From: Gyrodactylus bullatarudis
Taxonomy: Eukaryota; Platyhelminthes; Monogenea; Gyrodactylidea; Gyrodactylidae
DNA length: 13,894 nt
Assembly: GCA_012064415.1 (NCBI GenBank)
Contig: SSNU01003066.1
Location: forward strand, 1 to 13,894
Direction: 5' to 3'
Numbering within the stretch: position 1 is the first letter of the stretch; the number at the start of each line of letters is the position of its first letter. The position numbers were made by a program, and so were the translations under genes. This document shows positions 1 to 8,779 of this stretch, piece after piece. The notes beneath the pieces are model-generated. The model had not been told where the DNA came from and did not search any database. It saw only the letters and a list, made by a program, of their open reading frames with translations.

Positions 1-700
1 ACCAAGACAGGAGTCATAAGTACAGTTCAATAATTGTATGAAATAATAATAATAACTTTTATGAAATTCTCTTGATATGAACACAAAAAGAGCAGGATTA
101 CTGTGTTCTCCTAACACATATATATCCGTGATTGGTGGCATGCATTGACTTTAAAGTTTTACATCACATCTTGAACATTGCAGGTGCGGATTCCTTCTAG
201 TAAAAATTATTTCTAGCATACATGAAATTTTTGTAAAATTTTTTGATATATCTTCAAATTAAAACAAATATCAAAAGGCAAAAGTATTTTATTTATTATT
301 GTCAGAAATTCAAATTTAGACAATTTGGAATAATTCAATAATCTTACTACCACACACTTCTAGTTGAATTCTGCAAAGCTTTTATCATGATTATGAAAAG
401 AAAACCTTTACTCATTGATATATCGGTCTCGATAACACAAGATATGATACCTATTGAGGAACTTTTATTATCTTCATTTGTAATGTAGACAATTTCTAGC
501 ATTGAAGAATTCTGCAGGATATATTTTATGATTTATATAGAAACTAATTAATCATAGAATATCGACAAATTCATTCGATACAGAAAATTAAAAGTATTTC
601 TAATGATAAAGAAAGACAGATCAAATGAAATTTTTATTAAAAAATCCGGCATAAAAGATGGAAAATTTATCATCCAAACCTAATGCAATCAGGTATGATA
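1..700. other. AT-rich stretch with no recognised gene
   Basis: No reading frame of useful length, no tRNA or rRNA signature and no clear repeat was found in this first stretch. It may be old subtelomeric sequence or the edge of a neighbouring gene whose exons are too short to see without transcripts. Confidence 0.4.
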
Positions 701-2030
701 GTCATCATTCTTTCCGAGGAATGATTATGAGAAACTGTGTTAATAAACGAAAATCCTTCCACATTCCGACCCATTGTGAAGCTAACATTGGAGCTCTTTT
801 AAATGAATGCTGGTGTTTTTAACTATGCAAGTGAAATATATTCTTGATCTTGTACAAATAAAGTAAACTTGTGATTAATGCTGAGTTTTTCATGATTTAT
901 GAACCTTTTAATTCAGTAAGCTATCGAATTCATAATTCCAATTCATCGTCATTTCAAATTCTATTCACGCGAAAGATTGCATTGTGATTTATTCCGAAAT
1001 TTGTAAATAAACTCTTAATGATCATTAATCAGATAATTGAGAACATTTCAGCCATTGTGAATCAAATGTTGTAGCTAGCGACCTAATTCTTTTTTTAAAT
1101 AAAAGCTGGTAAATTTTGCAAATTCATCAACATTTCTATCAATTGTGAAGCTAATATTGGAGCTAGCGACCTAATTCTTTTTTTAAATGAAAGCTGGTGA
1201 TTTGTTACCCAAGTAAAGTATAATAATTCTAGTTCATCGACAATTTTTCTAAAAATTGGTCTCAAAATTTTTCGAAAAATCTTCAAATAGGCATTTTTTG
1301 CAAATTCTTCCACATTTCTATAAATTGTGAAGCTAATATTTGAGCAAGCGACCTAATTCTTTTTTTAAATGAAAGCTGGTGATTTGATACCCAAGTAAAG
1401 TACAATAATCCTAGTGCATTGACAATTTTTCTGAAAATTCGTCCCAAAATTTTTCGAAAAATCTTCAAATAGGCATTTTTTGCAAATTCTTCCACATTTC
1501 TATAAATTGTGAAGCTAATATTTGAGCAAGCGACCTAATTCTTTTTTTAAATGAAAGCTGGTGATTTGATACCCAAGTAAAGTACAATAATCCTAGTGCA
1601 TTGACAATTTTTCTGAAAATTCGTCCCAAAATTTTTCGAAAAATCTTGAAATAGCCGATTTTGGCGAATTCTTCCACATTTCTATCAATTGTGAAGCTAA
1701 TATTAGAGCTATCGACCTAATTCTTTTTTTAAATGAAAGCTGGTGATTTGTTACCCAAGATAAGCATATTGATTTTACTGCATTGACAATTTTTCTTAAT
1801 ATTGGTCTCTAAGATCCGTGAAAAATCTTGAAATAGCCAATTTTGGCGAATTCTTCCATATTTCTCTCAATTGTGAAGCTAATATTTGAGCTAGTGACCT
1901 AATTCTTTTTTTAAATGAAAGCTGGTGATTTGTTACCCCAGTAAAGTATAATGATCCTAGTGCATCGACAATTTTTCTAAAAAATGGTCTTCCAGATTGA
2001 ATTTCTCGAATAATGAATTCGTTTATCACC
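700..2030 (-). repeat. 182-bp subtelomeric tandem repeat array (left copy)
   Basis: A recurring anchor, AATTGTGAAGCTAATATT, followed by a CGACCTAATTC block, a run of T and AAATGAAAGCTGGTGATTTG, starts at 1141, 1323, 1505, 1687 and 1869, exactly 182 bp apart. A half-spaced partial unit begins near 1054 and a decayed one near 770. The second and third units are almost identical over about 145 bp, which implies recent unequal exchange or conversion. Each unit gives a roughly 70-residue open frame on the minus strand, but 182 is not a multiple of three, so the frames do not join into one protein. I read the array as non-coding satellite. The same repeat lies in the opposite orientation near the telomere. 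Confidence 0.9.
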
Positions 2031-2280
2031 TATGAATCTCATTATGCTTCAAAATAACATATTCAATAATAACAAATTCATGATTTCAATACATGGTCTG
2101 ATATGAAAGAAATGAATCAATTTATAAATACCCATATTTACAAAAGTGTATGTTCTATTTACATGCAAAGAAGCATATAAGTTCTTACAAATAATCCAAT
2201 AACACAATGTCGTTTCTTTAATATTTGATCAGCATAATATTGTAAACGTTCCACTTATTATCAGATATTCTAATTTTGAA

Positions 2281-2660
2281 TAAATTGTGATCTTGTTCTG
2301 GCTAGAATAATCCTGTGTTAATTCAAGTTGTGACTTTCTTCTCAGGCTCGATATATTCCGAAAATGTCAGACCACTTGATTTTAAGATAATCCGATATAA
2401 AGAGCCTACAATCAGCCTTTGACCGTGTAACATGAAGAAACGTGTAAATTAAATATAAATGATTGTATTTGACTCATTCTAATTGATGATTTTGATAGAA
2501 TAGGTAGAAAATATATTTTAACCAAATTTCTACGATTCAAATGTTCATTCTAATTAAAATAAAAATAATTTTCAATTAAAAATATTGTTTAGTTAAACAT
2601 TCTTAATCAAATTTATTTAATATTATTAATTTAATATTATTATTTATATAAATTAATAAT
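2281..2660 (-). repeat. Subtelomeric block X, left copy, inverted relative to 13200-13540
   Basis: The reverse complement of 13240-13540 aligns here over about 300 bp. Shared landmarks are GGCTAGAATNATCCTG near 2301, TTCCGAAAATG near 2358, and TTTGACTCAT followed by TGATTTTGATAGAATAGGT near 2468-2506. Similarity fades into AT-rich sequence after about 2600. A possible decayed 182-bp unit (CGAAAATCCTTTCACGCATC) follows at about 2688. Confidence 0.8.
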
Positions 2661-3577
2661 ATTGAATCACAATTGCAAATTCACCCACGAAAATCCTTTC
2701 ACGCATCTATCAGCTTTTCTATATGATTTTATGAGGCAATAGTTTAATTCTCAAACAATATGGATGCTTTTACAATCCAGCTACATTCCTGAGTATGTTG
2801 TGAATGAAAAAGTCCAACAATAAACTCTATTAACTTAGTATTTTCATAGTAACTTTCAATATTTTCTTTTCACCAATCTATCTGAAGCACAATCCTTGTT
2901 GAACAACCCATAATATCAGGCATATGTATATCGAAAGAATCGGAAAACCTAAAATCAAATGAGCACAATCGCGCATGAGTGAGTGAATCAATATTCTTTA
3001 ATGAATTATTTCGTGAATTTTATTTAATTGAACATGTTTAATTTGATTATTACTAGAATAATGTTTCGCAAGATATTCCAAGAGAAAAACCCATGAATTT
3101 TTAAATAAAATTGTACATTAGAAGTTTCTGATAATGGATTTTCACCTAATATTCCGACATAAGTGATATAAAAATACTTCGACACAAGAATTATTTCAGT
3201 ATATATAATATTATCACGAGTTTACTCACAAAGTAGTTATTATATTTATAATTTAATTAAATCCATAGCAAATTTTATTCCAAATCACCATTATATCACT
3301 TATGAGTTTTAGCAACTAGCATTTTTTTCTTCAATTATCAGGTATCATAAATTATCTCTATAATTAAAACCAATATGCTTATTTATAAAATTCAAGTTGG
3401 TTTTCTGAAATAGTTTCCAGATAATTTCAATAAATCCATGTGTAATAAAATGATAATTATTATATGAGACAATGATTATGTATAATTAAATACAATTTTT
3501 TATTATAAATTAATACTTTATTCACAATTAAATGTGAAAATTGCTTCGGCTAAAAGAATTCGTAATACTATTTTCTC
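2661..3577. other. Intergenic AT-rich stretch with a small inverted repeat
   Basis: No gene was found. The one structured item is a perfect 13-bp inverted repeat, CATAAGTGATATA at 3158-3170 and its complement at 3292-3304. It bounds a 147-bp segment that could be a very short MITE-like relic, though in DNA this AT-rich it could also be chance. Confidence 0.4.
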
Positions 3578-3611
3578 GACCAATAGGAAGCGTGCTACAA
3601 GTGGTATATAA
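3578..3611 (+). promoter_or_regulatory. CCAAT-box promoter of the first Myb gene
   Basis: GACCAATAGGAAGCGTG at 3578-3594 closely matches GACCAATAGAAAGACGTG upstream of the fourth Myb gene at 10498. A TATATAA follows at 3605-3611. The CCAAT box is about 160 bp before the ATG, somewhat farther than at the sister genes. Conservation between duplicated genes supports a real promoter. Binding by an NF-Y-type factor is inference. Confidence 0.5.
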
Positions 3612-3739
3612 TGACATATGCTTTGGTATATTCTTTAAATATATTTTTTCTTCCAGAATTATTTTCTCTGAATATATTCGGATATATCATTGGGAAATGT
3701 ATTTAAAGATACTTCACTCCAATTATTATTCTATTCATC

Positions 3740-3973
3740 ATGGCTGAATTGAAAAGAAGAGGTTACACCAAATGGTCTGAGGATGAGTCAATAATTCTTT
3801 TGATCGCTGTAATTATGGAAGATCTCTCCTGGCACTTGATTAAACAGAAATACTTTGCTCATTCAAATCGTACAAACGTTGATCTGAAGGACAGGTTCAG
3901 AAACATTATGTCAAATAATAAACTGTGTATCCAACTGATCAGAAAAATGTTCGAATATTATAAAAGAATATAA
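3740..3973 (+). CDS. Stand-alone telobox Myb protein, copy 1 (TRF-like)
   Basis: An intronless 77-residue protein that is essentially one Myb/SANT domain. W12 (TKWSEDES) is the first hydrophobic-core Trp and W31 (LSW) the second. The third helix, around residues 44-57, reads RTNVDLKDRFRNIM, the telobox signature of TRF1/TRF2-type duplex-telomere binders. V47, K50, D51 and R54 match positions that contact TTAGGG DNA in that family, and F53 replaces the usual third Trp. The TRFH dimerisation domain of classical TRF proteins is absent, and an amphipathic basic tail (residues 61-77) follows instead. The likely role is binding double-stranded telomeric repeats in the nucleus. This ATG is chosen because it directly precedes the domain and follows a CCAAT/TATA promoter. 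It is the first of three tandem paralogues. Domain call strong; telomere binding inferred. Confidence 0.85.
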   Translation: MAELKRRGYTKWSEDESIILLIAVIMEDLSWHLIKQKYFAHSNRTNVDLKDRFRNIMSNNKLCIQLIRKMFEYYKRI

Positions 3974-4069
3974 TTATTATTTTGATTTATTTCCTCTTGG
4001 TTATTCCCTACTAAATTCTAGTAGTTTCAGGCCAGATATAGTAAATGTATTATAGAAATTTTTTTTAAA

Positions 4070-4130
4070 TTAGGGTTTTTACCGACCAATGAAATCGACT
4101 CATTTATGTGTTGTGTGCTATATATATATA
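4070..4130 (+). promoter_or_regulatory. Promoter of the second Myb gene with a telomere-like motif
   Basis: In order: TTAGGGTTTTT from 4070, GACCAAT at 4084-4090 and a TATATATATATA run at 4119-4130, with the ATG at 4192. The TTAGGG starts 14 bp before GACCAAT. The fourth Myb gene has TTAAGG 13 bp before its own GACCAAT. The TTAGGG could let telobox proteins bind their own promoter, which is inference. Confidence 0.5.
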
Positions 4131-4191
4131 CGTGTGTGTTAAAATTCTTTATAAAACTCCTCTTCTTCATTCACAAAAAATCTCACAAGAA

Positions 4192-4422
4192 ATGTCGTCT
4201 GGAAATCAAAATAGCTGGACTGCTAAAGAGTATATGCTAATAATTACAGGTGTTATTATCAAGAATTGGAATTGGGGCTGTGTCAAGCGACGTTATTTCA
4301 AAACATCCACGAGAACTATAGAAGACTTGAAGGACGGATTACGGAAGTTGCTTCTGAATACAGAATATTTATTAAGACTGCTTAGTGCAATGATTAAAAA
4401 GTTCTCAAGAAATAAACACTGA
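4192..4422 (+). CDS. Stand-alone telobox Myb protein, copy 2 (divergent)
   Basis: An intronless 76-residue paralogue of the neighbouring Myb proteins. W9 (SWTAKE) and W28 (WNW) form the first two core positions, and K32 with RRYF matches the sisters' KxRYF block. The recognition helix (residues 41-53) reads RTIEDLKDGLRKL. K47, D48 and R51 are kept, but the TRF-type Val is Glu (E44) and the next two positions are Gly and Leu instead of Arg and an aromatic. Affinity or specificity for TTAGGG may therefore be altered. A basic tail ends the protein. The internal ATG is chosen over a longer non-ATG extension because that extension would overlap the TATA run. AATAAA at 4445 is a plausible poly(A) signal. 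It could be a gene under relaxed constraint, although the frame is intact. Confidence 0.75.
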   Translation: MSSGNQNSWTAKEYMLIITGVIIKNWNWGCVKRRYFKTSTRTIEDLKDGLRKLLLNTEYLLRLLSAMIKKFSRNKH

Positions 4423-4713
4423 TATCTAGGATATCTAAGAGAAAAATAAATAATAATTTGTAATATTATTTTCAAAAATAAAAATATTTTTCCAGGTTAA
4501 TAATTCTTAATTAATTCTTTAAACATGTTTATGCTTGCTTCCAATTTTCTCAATATAATCTTAGTATTTACAGTTGAAAATAAATGTTAACTAAAATATT
4601 TTTAGCAGAATAAAGTCCAATTTAATTCCTATTTACTATACACTGTATGGTATATAGAAATGTTATTCGTCGTAAAAGAATTTAATTTCATACATTTGAA
4701 TATTGATGGTAAT

Positions 4714-4760
4714 CAGCCAATCAAAACATTTCTAGGAGTTTATAGACATCCGATTGGCTG
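4714..4760 (+). promoter_or_regulatory. Inverted pair of CCAAT boxes before the third Myb gene
   Basis: CAGCCAATC (4714-4722) and its exact complement GATTGGCTG (4752-4760) form a 9-bp inverted repeat around 29 bp. Both arms carry a CCAAT box, and the first lies about 117 bp before the ATG, similar to the sister genes. No strong TATA is seen. Confidence 0.5.
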
Positions 4761-4833
4761 TTTTTTCTGTAGCGATTTCTATTAATATTGCTAACATTAT
4801 TTCTATCTCATTCGAACATTATCTTTTGCAACT

Positions 4834-5079
4834 ATGCTCCTGTTTAATAAAAGCTACAACAGATGGACCGAAGATGAAACGTACATACTGGTTCAAGCCA
4901 TATTCTTGGAAGGCCTTTCATGGTGTGAAGCTAAAATCCGTTATTTCTCTGATTCTCCCAGGACAGCATGTAATCTACGAGACCGATACAGAACACTTAC
5001 AAAAAATGAAAAACAATTTCACGAATATCTTAAAAATATTGTACCTGATTTTTTCGAAGAATTTGATGAATCTCAATAA
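4834..5079 (+). CDS. Stand-alone telobox Myb protein, copy 3
   Basis: An intronless 81-residue protein. W11 (RWTEDET) and W30 (LSW) are the core Trp residues, IRYFSDSPRT (about 35-44) matches the fourth copy closely, and the third helix reads CNLRDRYRTL. D50 and R53 of the TRF contact set are kept, Val is replaced by Cys46, Lys by Arg49, and the third Trp by Tyr52. The tail differs from the sisters: it is acidic and aromatic (VPDFFEEFDESQ), so it may contact a different partner. AATAAA overlaps the stop codon. It is the last of the tandem trio and ends 117 bp before a fold-back element. A Myb-type duplex-DNA binder is well supported; telomere binding is inferred from the telobox. Confidence 0.82.
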   Translation: MLLFNKSYNRWTEDETYILVQAIFLEGLSWCEAKIRYFSDSPRTACNLRDRYRTLTKNEKQFHEYLKNIVPDFFEEFDESQ

Positions 5080-5195
5080 ATTTTAGTTTGGAGAAACATT
5101 CTTAAAATTTTTTTCTTACTTTTATAAGTATGTAAATTAGATTAGACAGCAGTCTGTATTATATTATCAAGCAATCTATAGTGGTAGATAAATGA

Positions 5196-5924
5196 AAGTA
5201 TTCACAAGAAATTGTCTCTAAATCACTTATTAAAAGTTATTTCTATTTTTTTCTAATTTTTTCTATCAGAAACCCTTTTGACTCAGATTTTTTATATGAA
5301 TATTAATTCACTATATTTAATTAAATTTCAAAACAAAAAATTAAAAGTATCGCTTTTTTTCTCACTTAGAAACAGACTGAATCTCTAAGTTTTTTTCTTA
5401 AATCTCACACAATACAATTTAATATACTATTGTTTATAAGCTAAAGGTGAGTCAAAAACGTTCCAAATTTTTGAAGCTGAGAGGCTTCGACTGAAATTTT
5501 GTCTACAAGTTAAAACAAGATGGTTTAACAATCGAAAGATGGCTTAAATAATCAGATGATCGTTTAGAACTATAAATTATTTCACTACAGTCAAACATAA
5601 GAATTTAAGGCTAAAAAACGAGGCCGAAAGAGATTAATACCTTATCACATCATAAAAGCTGAATTTCATCATTTATGTAAAATAAGAAAATAGAAAACTT
5701 GTTTTATTCTATGTCGTAAAGGTGCTTAAATGTTGTACTTGGTAAAGAAAATTTTACAAATTAAACGTGAATACTTTTAATTTTTCGTTTTGAAATTTAA
5801 TGAAATATAGTGAATTTATATTTATATAAAAAATCTGAGTAAAAGGGTTTCTGATAGAAAAAATTAGAAAAAAATAGAAATAACTTTTAATAAGTGATTT
5901 AAAGACAATTTCTTGTGAATACTT
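5196..5924. mobile_element. Fold-back (MITE-like) element with long terminal inverted repeats
   Basis: Arms of about 157 bp at 5196-5352 and 5767-5924 are near-identical inverted copies. Both outer ends read AAGTATTCACAAGAAATTGT, and the arms also share AAATCACTTATTAAAAG and TCAGAAACCC. About 415 bp lie between them, with no transposase or other frame. GTGAATACTT appears at both the outer and inner ends of the right arm. No clear target-site duplication was found. High arm identity in non-coding DNA implies a recent insertion or ongoing arm conversion. It is a non-autonomous element, family unknown. Confidence 0.8.
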
Positions 5925-7527
5925 CTCTAATAATAGAATTTTTTTCTAGAAATCAGGTCCTCTTTCTCTAGTAGTGTGAGACTCATCCTGAAATTATATT
6001 TTCTTTATTATTTGTAAGGTTCTAATTCTGTTTTTATCTTGAATTTGTCTCAGAACCTCAAACCCTCATCTATGAACGAAGTAGCTTCTATTTCTGAAAT
6101 GAATATTTGATTATATATTTATCTAAACTCTAATCACTCAAAATTTACGTTTGTTGACTTTGAGAGCCTTTCAAATCTAAAAAAAGGAAACCGATTAGAT
6201 TAATCTTGTTTATTCTAAACTTTAAAGACAAAGTTTCTCACAGACTCTAAAATTATATTATTAATTGCCTTATGAACTAGATACATCATTAAACATATGG
6301 TTAGAAATTTATATATAATTATTGTATGCTACATTCTCTTCCAGATATGTTGGAGAATTTTTAAATACATTTTCAAACTTAGTTTTTCTATCCCATCGAA
6401 TTCTTTTAGGAGTTGAGCAGTTCTCTGCTGTAAACAAAATGGCTAAACAAATCTAATATTGATAAAAAAATATTATCATTTGACCGAAAACAATTATGAT
6501 CATTTATAGGCAAGTCTAAATATTCAATCTTTATTTCTTATTCGATAGCATGGGTAATTCTAATGAATATACTGAAAATTAAATTCAGTCTTTTGCTTTT
6601 ATCAAGCCTTGTGATTTTTGCTTGTAAGCCCTTCTCAATTTAGAGTTTATTTAATTTCTAGCAGGTGCCTCACAAATTGTTTATGTGAAAGCGTTTTCAC
6701 TCAAAGGTTATTTTGCATGTGTTTTTTCTTTTCTACTCAATTTCACGTGTAAAATATATATATACATGAAGATATGTGAGGAAAACAGATTAATAGGGTA
6801 TTTTTGCTTTGGTCAAGCCATTCAATTTCTTGGTTTGATAAGCCCTTTCCAAGCCTAGTAGACTCTGCTTTTTATGGCAATGTAAACAAATTTGCATTGA
6901 ATTAATTCTTTATTAGAAAAAAATATCATGAATTCTATTAGGTTTTATTCCAAAAGATTGAATTTATCTAAAAAGAATTATAAATCTGAAGAGAAATAAA
7001 CGAGATAGATAATAAATTTAAAAAATAGATCCGATATTCAAAATTAAATCAATCTTTAAAAAGATCTTTCCAATCTATAAATAATAAATTTAAATTATAT
7101 GACTGTGACAATACCAAGTGTTTGAAATCCATTCACCGGATTGGATCGGTAACCAGATTGTTTTATAATTTACTTGTTAGATTCGTTTATTTTCATCTAC
7201 CAATCTCTTAATGAAGAACATTATATTTGAAAAATAACTCAATTATATAAATCTCTAATTTATTATTTTTTACAATTTCCCAAGAAATATTTTAATGAAA
7301 TTTATTATTTTCATTTCAAAAGTAATACATAACTAGAACAATTTGTGAGAAAGACATGACCGCACTTTCGGAAGAATATCCGACCTATTTTATGCTCTAC
7401 TCCAATTTTCTATCTATCTATGCTTTGACGAATTTTGTTGTAAAATATATTTGAATATATTCTAAATCTAAATGTTTTTATTAGTTTGAATTGAGATGAA
7501 CTAGCTTGTGAATAATAATAAAATATG
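5925..7527. other. Gene-poor stretch with a weak dispersed repeat
   Basis: No gene could be modelled in 1.6 kb of AT-rich sequence. About 6270-6440 resembles 10167-10370 in the same orientation: both have TATGAACT at the left, then TTGG(A/T)GAATTTTT, then CATTTTCAAA or TATTTTCAAA, and then GAGCAGTT. A 32-codon ATG frame at 7356 is too short to call without support. Confidence 0.35.
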
Positions 7528-7533
7528 TTTATT
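7528..7533 (-). terminator. Poly(A) signal of the POT1-like gene
   Basis: AATAAA on the minus strand about 22 nt beyond the stop codon of the OB-fold gene. Such motifs are common by chance in DNA this AT-rich, so support is positional only. Confidence 0.4.
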
Positions 7534-7555
7534 TTAAATAAATAACAAGTTTAAT

Positions 7556-8608
7556 TTAAATCATCTTTGTCGATTTCGATAGGATTCTCCGCGTGGATCC
7601 AAGTCTTTTTCTTGAGATAATAGAAGGATGACAAGAACTTTCAAAATTGCGGAAAGGTGGTTCTTTAAAAAGTTGAATTTTTATTATGTCGTCATTGTCT
7701 TGAATACGAGTGACGATTGAGTTTCCGAGAACACCAATACTAAACTCAGAGCTGCAATCAGTACCGAAGTTGACTAATTTGAAAGGATTGCCAAAATGGA
7801 CATTTTCGATTTTTAGGATACTCCCGACAGCTGTATTTTTGAGGACATCGGAAGAAGGTAAAACTCGCATCAAGTACCGATTTGTGTCTTGTGAATGCGG
7901 ACAGGCATCACTTACAACCAGGTGGACAAACTCGTCAACCTAAAGAAATAATTATTGAGCAGTTACTTTCCGTGGTGGATGAATATCATTTACGGTTTTT
8001 TCCACTATTTTGACATGGTACTGATATAATAAGTATCTGTCGGCATCAGTAATACTGCTCAAGAATTTATCACCATTTCCACTGCAGTATAAATCAGCCC
8101 ACAAATATTTTGCCTTTTCATGAACATATGGAATGTTTGTATTGGTGGGAGGATATTTGAAGAACTTCAGAATCTGTTTCATATAAATATTTCTCGTATT
8201 CTCTCTCTCCGATAGATATTGTTTATTTACAATATTTTCTTCTTCTTTCGTACGGAAAAAATATGATTTTGTATTATTGATAATAACAGTCTCGCGAAAA
8301 ATAACAGCTGAGATTTGCTTAATTTAAAATAATTTCATAAATGTACCTGAATTTTGCATATAATCCTTCTATCGGAATTTAAATATGCTATTTTCAACGG
8401 TTGAACATCTCCGATTTTGTTTAGAGCCTGAAATCTAAAACATTATGAAATATATTTACTCGTCATCGATTGATGGAAATATGGGGGAGGAATCAATCTC
8501 TGTTTCATCAATTTCGAAATCGACTTGAGATATTTTTGTGCTATAAGTAACTGTCTTGATGAGATTTTTACTCTCGTGGAGAGATGATTTAATTTTTGAT
8601 TTAAGCAT
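7556..8608 (-). CDS. POT1-like OB-fold protein, four exons
   Basis: Minus-strand exons 8608-8460, 8434-8347, 8317-7967 and 7939-7556 are joined across introns of 25, 29 and 27 nt, giving 323 residues with no stop. Unspliced, the frame breaks in each intron. The C-terminal part (about 197-290) resembles the second OB fold of POT1: a beta strand FVHLVV, then VGSILKIENVHFGNPF (about 234-249), which parallels the POT1 pattern of GS, hydrophobic, basic, Ile, a few residues, then hydrophobic-His. SSEFSIGVLG follows, where POT1 has its next strand. An earlier strand-rich region (about 51-105, IGDVQPLKIAYLNSDRRIIC) may be another OB fold. The tail is basic. The likely role is binding the single-stranded G overhang, in the nucleus. 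It is shorter than human POT1 and lacks an obvious TPP1-binding region. It is divergent with the RAD51-like gene across 171 bp. Alternative: another OB-fold single-stranded DNA binder. Confidence 0.65.
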
Positions 8609-8779
8609 TATGCAAGTGTATATAATAAAAAAATTAAATTACATTTGTAAATAATCTATCCAATAAGAGTTCATTTGATTTTTAATTGTTGTGATTGGCT
8701 GAATCGTATTCATTAGTTATTACTTATTCGGCGAAACTTCTCAAGTTGCGTTTTATTTCATCAATTGTTTTTGAAAAAT
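8609..8779. promoter_or_regulatory. Shared bidirectional promoter with opposed CCAAT boxes
   Basis: Only 171 bp separate the two divergent start codons. CCAAT at 8660-8664 lies about 116 bp before the plus-strand ATG, and ATTGG at 8694-8698 (CCAAT on the other strand) about 86 bp before the minus-strand ATG. A TATATAAT at about 8618 suits the minus-strand gene. The arrangement suggests the POT1-like and RAD51-like proteins are made together. Confidence 0.6.

Noticed and set aside
1054..2010. CRISPR-like array
   Set aside because: Units are contiguous 182-bp satellite with no spacer structure, in a eukaryotic telomeric context.
1095..2029. Four overlapping minus-strand frames of 70-77 residues with similar sequences, and a matching plus-strand frame at 12619-12864
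   Set aside because: They are translations of the 182-bp satellite. The period is not a multiple of three, each frame ends within about one unit, copies vary at no codon-like spacing, and there is no promoter or splice pattern.
3541..3747. 68-residue plus-strand frame just before the first Myb gene
   Set aside because: It begins at TTG, not ATG, overlaps the CCAAT/TATA promoter, runs into the Myb start and has no recognisable domain.
4108..4191. N-terminal extension of Myb copy 2
   Set aside because: It would place the TATA run inside the coding region. The ATG at 4192 gives a protein of the same size as the three sisters.
7356..7454. 32-codon ATG frame before the POT1-like gene's 3' end
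   Set aside because: Too short, with no domain, promoter or paralogue to support it.
7710..7943. 77-residue plus-strand frame
   Set aside because: Antisense shadow of the last exon of the POT1-like gene.
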